This document shows, piece by piece, positions 53,618-62,031 of a stretch of 64,000 nucleotides of DNA. Made by a program: the position numbers and the translations under genes. Location of the stretch: the NCBI GenBank assembly GCA_020161575.1, contig JAIUNR010000001.1, positions 124,001-188,000 on the forward strand. Reading direction: 5' to 3'. Position 1 is the stretch's first letter. Every line of letters begins with the position of its first letter. The stretch is from Pseudomonadota bacterium. Its GTDB lineage: Bacteria > Pseudomonadota > Alphaproteobacteria > Rhizobiales > Beijerinckiaceae. The notes under the pieces were generated by a model that worked only from the letters and a program-made list of their open reading frames with translations, made no database searches and had not been told where the DNA came from.

Positions 53618-54619
53618 TCACCCCGCCATATCGAGCATGATCTTGCCGCGATGCGCGTTGGATTCCATGCGCTCATGCGCGGCACGTGCCTGTGAAAGCC
53701 CGAAAACCGTATCGATGCGCGGCCGGATTGCACCCATCTCCACCAGCGGCCAGACATCGCGGATCACGGCCCTTGCGACCGCGCTTTTCTGTTCGAGGGT
53801 GCGCGGGCGCAGGGTCGACCCCGTGATCGTCTGGCGCTTCACCATGACATGGCGGAAATCGATCTCGGCGACGGGGCTTCGCAGGAAGGCGATCTGCACC
53901 AGCCGCCCCTCCAGCGCCAACGAGCGCAGGTTGCGGGCGATGTAATCGCCGCCCACCATGTCGAGGATGACATCGACGCCCTTCTTCCCTGTTTCTCGGG
54001 CGATGATCTCGACGAAATCCTCGCTGGCATAGTCGATGGCGTAATCGGCACCCAAAGCCCGGCAGAAGGCCGTCTTGTCCGCGCCGCGCGCGGTCGCGAA
54101 AACCGTAGCGCCATAAGCTTTCGCCATCTGGATCGCGATCGAGCCGATGCCGCTTGCCCCGCCATGGACAAGAAAGCGCTCGCCGCTTGCGAGCCTTCCG
54201 CGCGTGATCATGTTGTCATAGACGGTTAGCACGTTTTCCGGCAGCGCGGCGGCTTCGAGCAGGTCGAGCCCGCGGGGCAGCGGCATCGCGAGCGAAGCAT
54301 CGACCAGGCAATATTCCGCGTAGCCACCGCCGGAAACCAGCGCGGTGATCCGCTCGCCGGACACGAGGCCGGTGACATTCTGGCCAAGCGCGACGATTTC
54401 GCCAGCGACTTCCAGCCCCGGAATTTCCGGTGCGCCGGGCGGCGGCGGATAGGCGCCGGCACGCTGGAGGCAATCGGGCCGGTTCACGCCGGCATAGGCG
54501 ACCTTGATCAGTATCTGCCCGTCGTCGGGGGTGGGAAGCGGCGCGGTTTCCAGCGCAATGACCTCGGGACCGCCGGGGACGGTGAAGCGGATCTGGCGCA
54601 TCGTGGCGGGAAGGGGCAT
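53618..54619 (-). CDS. NAD(P)H quinone oxidoreductase (PIG3/Qor-like)
   Basis: A 333-residue zinc-independent medium-chain dehydrogenase/reductase. Motifs: AYAGVNRPDCLQRAG, GLEVAGEIVALG, the NADPH loop HGGASGIGSIAIQ and a basic ARGADK. The NRPDCLQR signature is typical of the PIG3-like quinone oxidoreductases. The start at 54619 (MPLPATM) is assumed; an ATG at 54601 is possible. It converges on the small exported gene and diverges from the FAD dehydrogenase. Confidence 0.9.
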   Translation of the reverse strand: MPLPATMRQIRFTVPGGPEVIALETAPLPTPDDGQILIKVAYAGVNRPDCLQRAGAYPPPPGAPEIPGLEVAGEIVALGQNVTGLVSGERITALVSGGGYAEYCLVDASLAMPLPRGLDLLEAAALPENVLTVYDNMITRGRLASGERFLVHGGASGIGSIAIQMAKAYGATVFATARGADKTAFCRALGADYAIDYASEDFVEIIARETGKKGVDVILDMVGGDYIARNLRSLALEGRLVQIAFLRSPVAEIDFRHVMVKRQTITGSTLRPRTLEQKSAVARAVIRDVWPLVEMGAIRPRIDTVFGLSQARAAHERMESNAHRGKIMLDMAG

Positions 54620-54727
54620 GAAGATCGCTCGCGCATGTTGTTTCGGCCTGTTCGAACAGGCATGTCGCGGCATAGGATGGCGCCAACCTGCCGGGATTCC
54701 AACCCTGTTTGCGAGCAAAATAGCGAA

Positions 54728-56185
54728 ATGACTGATATTCAGAACAGCTTGCCGGCGCCTTTCATGGCGCGCGCCCGCGATCTTTTCGCCGAGGCGGATC
54801 TGCTGACCGGGGAGGCGCTCGCGCCCTATCTCGTCGAGACGCGCGGGCTTCATCGCGGCGCGGCGGGTGCGGTCTTCCTGCCGCGCGGCACGGATCAGGT
54901 CGCGGCGCTGATGCGGCTTGCGGTGGAGTTTTCCGTTCCGGTCGTGGCGCAGGGGGGCAATACCGGGCTTGTCGGCGGCGGCGTGCCTTTCGGCGGCGTG
55001 GTGATCAGCCTTGCGCGGATGAACCGCATTCGCGCGCTCGATGCACCGAACGCGGCGCTGACTTTGGAAGCAGGCGTTGTTCTCCAGCATGCGCAGGAAG
55101 CGGCGGCGGCACAGGGCTATCTCTTTCCGCTCTCGCTGGCCTCCGAGGGGTCGTGCACGATCGGCGGCAATATCGCGACCAATGCGGGCGGTACGGCGGT
55201 GCTGCGTTATGGCAATATGCGCGATCTCGTGCTGGGGCTGGAAGCCGTGCTGCCGGACGGCCGGATTTTCAACGGCCTCTCCGCGCTCCGCAAGGACAAT
55301 GCGGGTTATGATCTCAAGCATCTCTTCATCGGCTCGGAGGGGACGCTCGGCATTGTCACGGCGGCGGTGCTGAAGCTTTTCCCCGCGCCAAAATCACGCG
55401 CGACGGCGATGGTCGCCGCGACCTCACCCGAAAAGATCGTGACGCTGTTCGCCCGCCTGCGCGCGGCGGCGGGGGACGCGCTGACGACTTTCGAGATCAT
55501 GCCGCGCTTCGGGCTGGAGATCGTGCTGAAACATGCGGCGAACACGCGCGATCCGCTTGAAAGCGTGGCGCCCTGGTATGCGCTTGTCGAACTCAGCGCG
55601 CCGGATGCGCAGGCCGGGTTGGGCGCCTTGCTCGAAACCCTTCTGGGTGCTGCTCTGGAGGAGGAGGAGATCACCGATGCCGTGCTTGCCGCGAGCGAGG
55701 CCCAGCGCGCCGATTTCTGGCGCCTGCGCGAGCAGCTCTCCGAATGCCAGCGCCATGAGGGCGGTTCGATCAAGCATGATGTCTCGGTGCCGATCTCGCG
55801 CGTCGCCGATCTGATCGCCGAGGCGGGGGCGGCCTGTCTGGCGGCGATGCCGGGTGGCCGCCTGTGTGTTTTCGGTCATATCGGCGATGGCAATCTCCAT
55901 TTCAACGTCAGCCAACCGATCGGCATGGACAAGGCCGTTTTCCTGGCGAACTGGCATGTCTTCAACGCGATCGTCCATGAGCATGTCGTCGCGCGTGGCG
56001 GTTCGATCGCGGCAGAGCACGGAGTGGGCCTGATCAAGCGTGACGAGTTGCCGCGCTACAAGGACCCGGTCGCGCTAGATCTCATGGTGACGATCAAGCG
56101 CGCGCTCGATCCGCGCAACCTGCTCAACCCTGGCAAGGTTCTGGATTTGGGTGGGGAATTGCCGCAATTCACGCCGGGGCGCTGA
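54728..56185 (+). CDS. FAD-linked 2-hydroxyacid dehydrogenase (GlcD/D2HGDH-like)
   Basis: A 485-residue FAD-binding oxidase: PCMH domain (VVAQGGNTGLVGGGVPFGGVV, SEGSCTIGGNIATNAGGT) and a C-terminal domain with a metal site (HDVSVPISR, FGHIGDGNLHFN, EHGVGL and KRALDPRNLLNPGK). Homologues oxidise D-2-hydroxyglutarate, D-lactate or glycolate. No partner FeS subunits (GlcE/F) are adjacent, favouring a D2HGDH- or D-lactate-like enzyme. Confidence 0.92.
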   Translation: MTDIQNSLPAPFMARARDLFAEADLLTGEALAPYLVETRGLHRGAAGAVFLPRGTDQVAALMRLAVEFSVPVVAQGGNTGLVGGGVPFGGVVISLARMNRIRALDAPNAALTLEAGVVLQHAQEAAAAQGYLFPLSLASEGSCTIGGNIATNAGGTAVLRYGNMRDLVLGLEAVLPDGRIFNGLSALRKDNAGYDLKHLFIGSEGTLGIVTAAVLKLFPAPKSRATAMVAATSPEKIVTLFARLRAAAGDALTTFEIMPRFGLEIVLKHAANTRDPLESVAPWYALVELSAPDAQAGLGALLETLLGAALEEEEITDAVLAASEAQRADFWRLREQLSECQRHEGGSIKHDVSVPISRVADLIAEAGAACLAAMPGGRLCVFGHIGDGNLHFNVSQPIGMDKAVFLANWHVFNAIVHEHVVARGGSIAAEHGVGLIKRDELPRYKDPVALDLMVTIKRALDPRNLLNPGKVLDLGGELPQFTPGR

Positions 56186-56218
56186 AGCCCCGGCATTCGG
56201 ACAAGATCGACATCATAT

Positions 56219-56243
56219 GAAAGGGCGTTGTCCATGCCCTTTC
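56219..56243. terminator. Hairpin between convergent FAD dehydrogenase and gabD
   Basis: GAAAGGGC (56219-56226) and GCCCTTTC (56236-56243) form an 8-base stem with a 9-base loop, in the 71-base gap between two convergent stops. The stem ends with TTTC, and by symmetry gives U-rich ends on both strands, so it may serve both genes weakly. Confidence 0.5.
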
Positions 56244-56256
56244 CCGCGCGGATGGC

Positions 56257-57708
56257 TCAGCCGAGCCCGCCGATGCAGATGTATTTGAGGTCCATGTAAT
56301 CATCGAGTCCGTGATAGGAGCCCTCCCGGCCCATGCCGCTCTCCTTCACGCCGCCGAAAGGCGCGACCTCGGTGGTCAGAAGCCCCTCGTTGACCGCGAC
56401 CATGCCGTATTTCAGTCCTTCCGAGATGCGGAAGGTGCGGGCGAGATCGCGCGTGTAGAAATAGGCCGCGAGGCCGTATTCGGTGGCATTGGCCATGGCG
56501 ATGGCGTCTTCTTCCCTGGCGAAGCGGAAGATCGGCGCCAGCGGGCCGAAGGTTTCCTCGCGCGCGATCGCCATGTCCTGTGTCGCGCCATGGACCACGG
56601 TCGGCTCGAAATAGGTGCCGCCAAGCGCATGTCGCTTGCCGCCGGCCACGACTTTCGCGCCCTTGGCGAGCGCATCCGCGATATGCCGCTCGACCTTGGC
56701 GACCGCGCGATCGTCAATGAGCGGACCGAGCTGCACGCCGCCTTCGAGCCCGTTGCCGACCTTCACCTTCGCGACCGCCTCGGCAAGTTTGGACGCGAAG
56801 GCATCGGCGATGCCCTCCTGCACGTAAAAGCGGTTGGTGCAGACGCAGGTCTGGCCTGCATTGCGGTATTTCGCGATCATCGCGCCCTCGACCGCGCGGT
56901 CGAGATCGGCATCGTCGAAGACGATGAACGGCGCGTTGCCGCCCAGCTCCATCGATATGCGCTTCATGGTCGAAGCGCTCTGCGCGGCCAGCAGCTTGCC
57001 GACGGGCGTCGAGCCGGTGAAGCTGATCTTGCGTACGGCCGGGTTCGAGGTGAGTTCACCGCCGATCGGCGCCGGCTCGCCGGTCACGATATTGACGACG
57101 CCCGCCGGGATGCCCACCCGCTCCGCCAGCACGCCCCAGGCGAGCGCGGAGAACGGCGTCAGTTCCGAGGGCTTGATGACGATGGTGCAGCCCGCCGCCA
57201 GCGCGGCGCCGAGCTTGCGCGCGATCATCGAGGAGGGGAAATTCCACGGCGTGATGGCGCCGACGACCCCAACCGGCTCCTTGGTGACGATGAGCTTGCG
57301 GTTGGGCCAGGGCGAGGGAATGACATCCCCGTAGGCACGCCGCGCTTCCTCCGCGAACCATTGCACATAGGCCGCCGAATTGCCGACCTCGCCGCGTGCT
57401 TCCGCAAGCGGCTTGCCCTGCTCCATTGTCAGGATGGTTGCCAGCGCCTCGATATTGGCGCGGATTTCCTCGGCGAGCTTCAGTAGCAGGGTGCTGCGTT
57501 CCGCGGCCGTCCGCCCCTTCCAGGCCGGTAGAGCCGCCTCGGCGGCGGCGATGGCACGGCGTGTTTCCGCCGCGCCTGCATTGGGGACATGGCCCAGTGT
57601 TTCGCCCGTTGCCGGATCGGTTACCGCGATGGTCTTTCCGCTATCCGCGGCGATCCAGGCGCCGCCAACGAGGTTGGCTTCGCGCTTGAAATCAAGTTTC
57701 GTCAACAT
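56257..57708 (-). CDS. gabD: NAD(P)-dependent succinate-semialdehyde dehydrogenase
   Basis: A 483-residue aldehyde dehydrogenase oxidising succinate semialdehyde to succinate. The catalytic Cys is in GQTCVC (C288, with C290 as in E. coli GabD) and the general base Glu in MELGGNAPF (254). TPWNFPSS binds cofactor. GGGAG upstream of the ATG at 57708 fixes the start. No gabT is adjacent. Related 4-aminobutyraldehyde chemistry could link to polyamine breakdown, but that is only a suggestion. Confidence 0.92.
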   Translation of the reverse strand: MLTKLDFKREANLVGGAWIAADSGKTIAVTDPATGETLGHVPNAGAAETRRAIAAAEAALPAWKGRTAAERSTLLLKLAEEIRANIEALATILTMEQGKPLAEARGEVGNSAAYVQWFAEEARRAYGDVIPSPWPNRKLIVTKEPVGVVGAITPWNFPSSMIARKLGAALAAGCTIVIKPSELTPFSALAWGVLAERVGIPAGVVNIVTGEPAPIGGELTSNPAVRKISFTGSTPVGKLLAAQSASTMKRISMELGGNAPFIVFDDADLDRAVEGAMIAKYRNAGQTCVCTNRFYVQEGIADAFASKLAEAVAKVKVGNGLEGGVQLGPLIDDRAVAKVERHIADALAKGAKVVAGGKRHALGGTYFEPTVVHGATQDMAIAREETFGPLAPIFRFAREEDAIAMANATEYGLAAYFYTRDLARTFRISEGLKYGMVAVNEGLLTTEVAPFGGVKESGMGREGSYHGLDDYMDLKYICIGGLG

Positions 57709-57837
57709 ATCGATCTCCCGAGGCCCGCCCGAGCAGGCCGGTTAAAGATCCCCTCGAGGTGGATATTTAATGCGGTTCGCCGCCAAGGGCGAGATGGAAC
57801 AGGGGCGCCATCGCATTTTCCGGTTTCCCGGATGTCA

Positions 57838-58884
57838 TCAGCGCAGGAGAAAAACGCCACCCGCCGCAACGCCGAGAAGCAGGATTGTCGCGCCACAAAA
57901 AACAGCCATGTGGCGCCACCCCACGGCAAACAACATCGCCAGAGAGGTGCCGAGCCCGAGCGCGGCGATGGCCTGAAGCATCATGAGGCCGGACAGCTCG
58001 ATCAGCGCGCTCCGGGCCGGAGCGTAGAAGGGCGCAAGCGTCGTGCCGGGCAGAAGCGAATTTATCAGTGCCAGCGCGAGAAAACCGAGCGCGAAGCCCG
58101 GAAGGGCGGGGCGGGCGGTGTCCGCCCCGTTGCCGCGATGGAACCACCAACCGATGATCATGACGGCAGGCAGCAGCAGAAACACCCGGAACAGCTTCAC
58201 GATCACCGCGATATTGCCGCTTTCCTCCGAGACGGCATAGCCTGCGCCGACGACCTGCGCCATGTCGTGAATGGTGAGGCCGAGCAGGATTCCCGTTTCC
58301 CTCGGCGAGAAGCCGAGCAGGAGGCACAGGGGCGGATAGGCGAGCATCACCAGCGTGGAAGCGGCGTTCGCCATCACCACGGTGAAGGCGATATCCGCCG
58401 CCTTGTGGCGATAATCGGGCAGGGCGGCAGCCGTGGCGAGCGTCGCGGATGCACCGCAGATCGCGTTCGCGGCGCCGGAAAGCGCACCGTAATGCGCGCT
58501 CAGGCCGAGGAGCCGCGCGAACAGAATTCCGGCAATCAGCGTGATGATCATCGATCCGATCACCAGCATCGCCGTGCCCATGCCGAGCGCGGCGATATCC
58601 CCGAGGGCGATGCGCAGGCCGAGCAGGCCGATAGCATAGCGCAGCAGGACCTTCACCGAGAACGCGATCCCGGCGCGGAAAATCTCCCGATTTCCGATCC
58701 CGTACGCCGCGATTCCGATGAGCAGGGCGATCACGATCGCGGGCAGGGCGAAGCTGCCATTCGTACCTGCGCGAATCAGCTTCTCGATCACGAGCGCGGC
58801 GGCACCCACGAGGCTTGCCAGCAGCACGCCGGGAAGGATCTCCCGCAGCACGGGCGCGCCGGAGAGGCGGAGCGGAGCAGCCAT
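57838..58884 (-). CDS. YeiH/UPF0324-family transporter (putative sulfate exporter)
   Basis: A 348-residue membrane protein with about ten helices and the family segments LLRYAIGLLGLRIALGDI, GALSGAANAICGASATLA and GLTIHDMAQVVGAGYAVS. Members are annotated as putative sulfate exporters, without strong proof for many. It has a good promoter at 58919-58948 and diverges from the orphan binding protein. The 129-base gap to gabD holds nothing obvious. Confidence 0.88.
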   Translation of the reverse strand: MAAPLRLSGAPVLREILPGVLLASLVGAAALVIEKLIRAGTNGSFALPAIVIALLIGIAAYGIGNREIFRAGIAFSVKVLLRYAIGLLGLRIALGDIAALGMGTAMLVIGSMIITLIAGILFARLLGLSAHYGALSGAANAICGASATLATAAALPDYRHKAADIAFTVVMANAASTLVMLAYPPLCLLLGFSPRETGILLGLTIHDMAQVVGAGYAVSEESGNIAVIVKLFRVFLLLPAVMIIGWWFHRGNGADTARPALPGFALGFLALALINSLLPGTTLAPFYAPARSALIELSGLMMLQAIAALGLGTSLAMLFAVGWRHMAVFCGATILLLGVAAGGVFLLR

Positions 58885-58918
58885 TTCCGGCGGATCCTGT
58901 ATAAATTGAGACCCGGTT

Positions 58919-58948
58919 CCTATAGAGGGCCGAGAAAGGGCGGGTCAA
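58919..58948 (-). promoter_or_regulatory. Sigma70-type promoter of the YeiH-family gene
   Basis: On the minus strand TTGACC (58943-58948) and TATAGG (58919-58924) are 18 bases apart. The predicted transcription start is near 58912, giving a leader of about 28 bases to the ATG at 58884. Confidence 0.5.
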
Positions 58949-59034
58949 TCGCAAGAAGTTGGCGGCAAATGCGAAATCCGGCTCGACAAGCGCGGGGCTT
59001 TGCAACAAACCTTTGGCGGGCGACGAGGTTGATG

Positions 59035-60291
59035 ATGCTGCCAAGCAGGTTGCTGCGCTGGATCTGTCTTTTCGTGTTCGGCTGCTGGCTGAGCACCCTT
59101 GCCCATGCGCAGACGGTGTTGCGCCTGGCGACCGGCGCGTCCCGCCATGTCGAGGTGCTGCGCGAGATCACCGAGGCCTATGCCCGCGAAAATCCCGAGG
59201 TCAAGATCGAGATCGAAACCGGCGGCGAGACCGGACTTCCGGCGATGCTCACGCAATCCTTCGCCGCGAAGGACGGGGCGATCGATCTCGTGGTGATCGA
59301 CGTGCTCCGGCTGGCGCAATTCGTTGAGGCGCAATGGGTCGAACCGCTTGAATCCTATCTCGATTTCACCCGAGATCCCAATCCGGCGCGCGTTTTTCCC
59401 GTCTATCGCCAGACCAGTGCCATCGGCAACCGTCAATATGCGCTTCCCATCGCGGCGGATGCCTTGTTTCTCTACTTCCGCAAGGATCTGCACGAGAAAT
59501 ACGCGCTTCAGCCTCCCCGCACCTGGGAAGAACTGAAAAGCAACGCGCAGGCCATCCTCGCCGGCGAGAAGAACCCGGCCCTGCGCGGTTTCGAGATGGC
59601 CGGCGCACCGGTTGAAACCGCAGTTTGCTCGTTTCTGGTGCCGATCTGGGGGAATGGCGATGACCTCTTTCGCACGGGCCGCGCCATCTTTGACGGCGAT
59701 GCGCCACGCCGCCCCTTCCAGCTTATGGCGGAGTTCAAGGCAGCGAAGCTCGTGCCGCCGAACATGGCTGAAACCCCTACGGACCGGGTGCGCCAGAACA
59801 TGCAGGCGGGAAATCTCGTCTATGGCCTGAGCTGGGGCTACGCGCGCACTCGTTTCGAGCAGGATGCCGAGACGCAGGTTGCGGGCAAGATCGGTCAGAG
59901 CCTGCCGCCCGGCAGCAAGCCTGAGCTGATGAGTTCCTGCGCGGGCGGCTGGCAGGTGATGGTTTCCGCTTTCTCCAGGAGCAAGCCCGAAGCGGCGAAG
60001 TTCGCCCGCTATCTCGCCTCGCCGGAAGTCGCCCGCCAGTTCTCGCTGCGCACGGGGCAATTGCCCGTCTATCCCGAACTCTATGAGAACGCGGAACTGC
60101 TCGCGGCCCATCCGTGGTTTGCTGAAGCTTTGCCGGTTCTCAAGGCGGCGCGGGCCCGGCCCATCACGCCGCGCTATCCCGAAGTCTCGGAAGTGATCCG
60201 CACCAATGTCGCGGCTTTTCTGGCCGGCACGCGCAGTCTTGATTCCGCCGTGGCGGATATGGCGCTCAAGCTCAACGCCATCCTGCGCTGA
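59035..60291 (+). CDS. ABC-type sugar/polyol solute-binding protein (orphan)
   Basis: A 418-residue exported binding protein of the SBP-bac-1 family. The signal peptide is LLRWICLFVFGCWLSTLAHA; mature motifs are VLREITEAYARENP, TGLPAML, DLVVIDVLRLAQF and PIAADALFLYFRKDL. The start at 59035 has GAGG six bases upstream; the adjacent ATG at 59032 is possible. No permease or ATPase is adjacent, so its transporter must be elsewhere or lost. Confidence 0.87.
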   Translation: MLPSRLLRWICLFVFGCWLSTLAHAQTVLRLATGASRHVEVLREITEAYARENPEVKIEIETGGETGLPAMLTQSFAAKDGAIDLVVIDVLRLAQFVEAQWVEPLESYLDFTRDPNPARVFPVYRQTSAIGNRQYALPIAADALFLYFRKDLHEKYALQPPRTWEELKSNAQAILAGEKNPALRGFEMAGAPVETAVCSFLVPIWGNGDDLFRTGRAIFDGDAPRRPFQLMAEFKAAKLVPPNMAETPTDRVRQNMQAGNLVYGLSWGYARTRFEQDAETQVAGKIGQSLPPGSKPELMSSCAGGWQVMVSAFSRSKPEAAKFARYLASPEVARQFSLRTGQLPVYPELYENAELLAAHPWFAEALPVLKAARARPITPRYPEVSEVIRTNVAAFLAGTRSLDSAVADMALKLNAILR

Positions 60292-60304
60292 GGCTTGCTC
60301 CGGC

Positions 60305-60529
60305 TCAGCGCTTTTCAATCACGAAGGTGAAACGTCCGCCGTCGCGCAGGGTCTCGATCAGCCGGTCTCCGGTCTCGTTGAGCAGGTTCGGAATATCGAT
60401 TCCCGCCAGCGGATCATCGCAATGCACATGGTAGATGTCGCCGGGTGCTGCGCTTTTGAGCGCCTTGCGCGCCTTGAGCGCCGGCAGCGGGCATTTGAGC
60501 CCGAGAAGATCGAGCGTGATCTCGGCCAT
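60305..60529 (-). CDS. TusA-family sulfur carrier protein
   Basis: A 74-residue protein of the SirA/TusA fold with the active Cys in LDLLGLKCPLPALKARK (about residue 13), then a beta-alpha-beta-beta remainder. Such proteins carry persulfide sulfur for tRNA thiolation, molybdenum cofactor or other sulfur routing. It converges on the binding protein, 13 bases apart, and diverges from the WD40-cytochrome gene. Confidence 0.88.
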   Translation of the reverse strand: MAEITLDLLGLKCPLPALKARKALKSAAPGDIYHVHCDDPLAGIDIPNLLNETGDRLIETLRDGGRFTFVIEKR

Positions 60530-60611
60530 GTCATGGGTTCCCGGATGCGGCTTTTCTGCCGCCATATCGCGTCCTATGCTGCGCTTACAAGGAGAAGTCG
60601 AGAGCCGGTTG

Positions 60612-61889
60612 ATGAGAAAGAGGCACTTTAGCGCCGTGATGCTCGCCACCGTGTTGCTGGCAATGGCCGGACGGAGCGTCGCTGGCGATCTGCGCGGGCA
60701 TGGCGGGCCTGTCCGCGCGATTCTGGTGCAGGGTACGCAAGCCGTCACGGGGAGTTTCGACACTACGCTCATTCGCTGGGATCTCGCGCGCGGCGTGGCC
60801 CAATCAGTCCTGCGGTTTCACGAAGGCGCGGTGAATGCGCTCACGCCTTTGCCCGGCGGTGGGTTCGCCAGCGCGGGCGAGGATCGCCGGATTGCGCTGT
60901 GGAACGCGGCGAGCACCGCGCCGATCCGTGTTCTCGAAGGCCATGACGGCGCGATCCTGGCGCTTGCATTGTCCCCCGATGGCAAGCTTCTCGCCTCGGC
61001 AGGGCGGGACGGGACGATCCGCTTCTGGCCGCTGGCGGACGGCGAGGCGCGGGTGATCGACGGGCGGCATGGCCCGGTCAATGCGCTCGCTTTCCTGCCG
61101 GATGGACGGCTTGCCAGCGCCGCCTATGACGGCACCTTCCGCCTTCACCCGAGCGGGGGCGGCGAGGCGGCCAGCCTCGCGCTCGGCCTGCCCCTCAACG
61201 CCCTGCTGATCGCGGATGGCGAGATCGTCATCGGCGGGGCGGATGGCGTCTTGCGCATCATCGACCCGGCGACGATGGGAGTTACCGTTATCGAGGTCGC
61301 GCAGGCGCCGCTCGTGGCACTTGCGATCAGCCCGGATGGGCAAATGATCGCCACCGCCGGTTTTCGCGGCGCGCTTCTTTTGGTTGACCGCCGGACGCGC
61401 AAGGTGATCCGCCGCCTCGAAGGGCCGGCTTTTCCGCTCTGGTCGCTGGCTTTCTCATCCGATGGTGCGGAAATCCTCACCGGGGGGGCGGATCGGCTCG
61501 TGCGGCGATGGCGGGTCGCGACCGGCGAGCCGGTTAGTCCGATCGCCGCCGAGCCGGAGGAAGCGCGATGGGGGGCTTTGGCGAACCATCCCGGCGTGGA
61601 AGTGTACCGCGCCTGCATCGCCTGCCATACGCTCGGCCCGGAGGACGGGAATCGCGCCGGGCCGAGTCTGCATCGCATCATGGGACGGAAGATCGCGACC
61701 GCGCCGGGCTATGCCTATTCGCCGGCCCTCAAGGGCATGGATATCGTCTGGACGCGCGAGACGATCGCGCGGCTCTTCGAGATCGGCCCCATGGCCTATA
61801 CGCCGGGGACCAAGATGCCAGAACAGCTTGTGGGCGATCCGAAAGCGCGCGAAGACCTCGTCGATTTCATCGACAAGGCGACACGCTAG
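60612..61889 (+). CDS. Exported WD40 propeller-cytochrome c fusion protein
   Basis: A 425-residue periplasmic protein: a signal peptide (VMLATVLLAMAGRSVAGD), about seven WD40-like repeats (FDTTLIRWDLA, GEDRRIALWNAA, GRDGTIRFWPLA, GADRLVRRWRVA), and a C-terminal class I cytochrome c domain with CIACH (335-339) and Met in PGTKMPEQL. The haem domain suggests electron transfer, with the propeller as a docking platform. AAGGAG lies about 17 bases upstream, so the start is approximate. The stop TAG merges with the repeat at 61888. Confidence 0.87.
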   Translation: MRKRHFSAVMLATVLLAMAGRSVAGDLRGHGGPVRAILVQGTQAVTGSFDTTLIRWDLARGVAQSVLRFHEGAVNALTPLPGGGFASAGEDRRIALWNAASTAPIRVLEGHDGAILALALSPDGKLLASAGRDGTIRFWPLADGEARVIDGRHGPVNALAFLPDGRLASAAYDGTFRLHPSGGGEAASLALGLPLNALLIADGEIVIGGADGVLRIIDPATMGVTVIEVAQAPLVALAISPDGQMIATAGFRGALLLVDRRTRKVIRRLEGPAFPLWSLAFSSDGAEILTGGADRLVRRWRVATGEPVSPIAAEPEEARWGALANHPGVEVYRACIACHTLGPEDGNRAGPSLHRIMGRKIATAPGYAYSPALKGMDIVWTRETIARLFEIGPMAYTPGTKMPEQLVGDPKAREDLVDFIDKATR

Positions 61890-61992
61890 AGCATTTTCCG
61901 ATCAAGTGGACACCGGTTGATCGAAAGAAAATGCGTCAAAACAAAAAGATAGAGCGGATGATCTGATCAAGGCAGATCGGATTCCGCTCTAA
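61888..61992. repeat. Dispersed intergenic repeat of the Rhizobiales type
   Basis: This 105-base element starts AGAGCATTTTCCGATCAAG and ends TCCGCTCT; the ends AGAGC and GCTCT pair. It includes internal AGAGCGGATGATCTGATC and a matching GATCGGATTCCGCTCT, forming a hairpin. From memory, repeats of this kind (AGAGCATTTTC...GTGGACACCGG) are widespread in intergenic gaps of Rhizobiales. It begins in the stop codon of the WD40-cytochrome gene. Only one copy is in the window. Confidence 0.7.
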
Positions 61993-62031
61993 GATTCAGC
62001 TTTCCCCGGAGATTTAACCCTCCTTGGAGTT

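Noticed and set aside
57589-59034. Extension of the orphan binding-protein frame by 480 codons upstream
   Set aside because: The extension is antisense to the YeiH-family gene and the start of gabD and lacks domains; the signal peptide begins at 59035.
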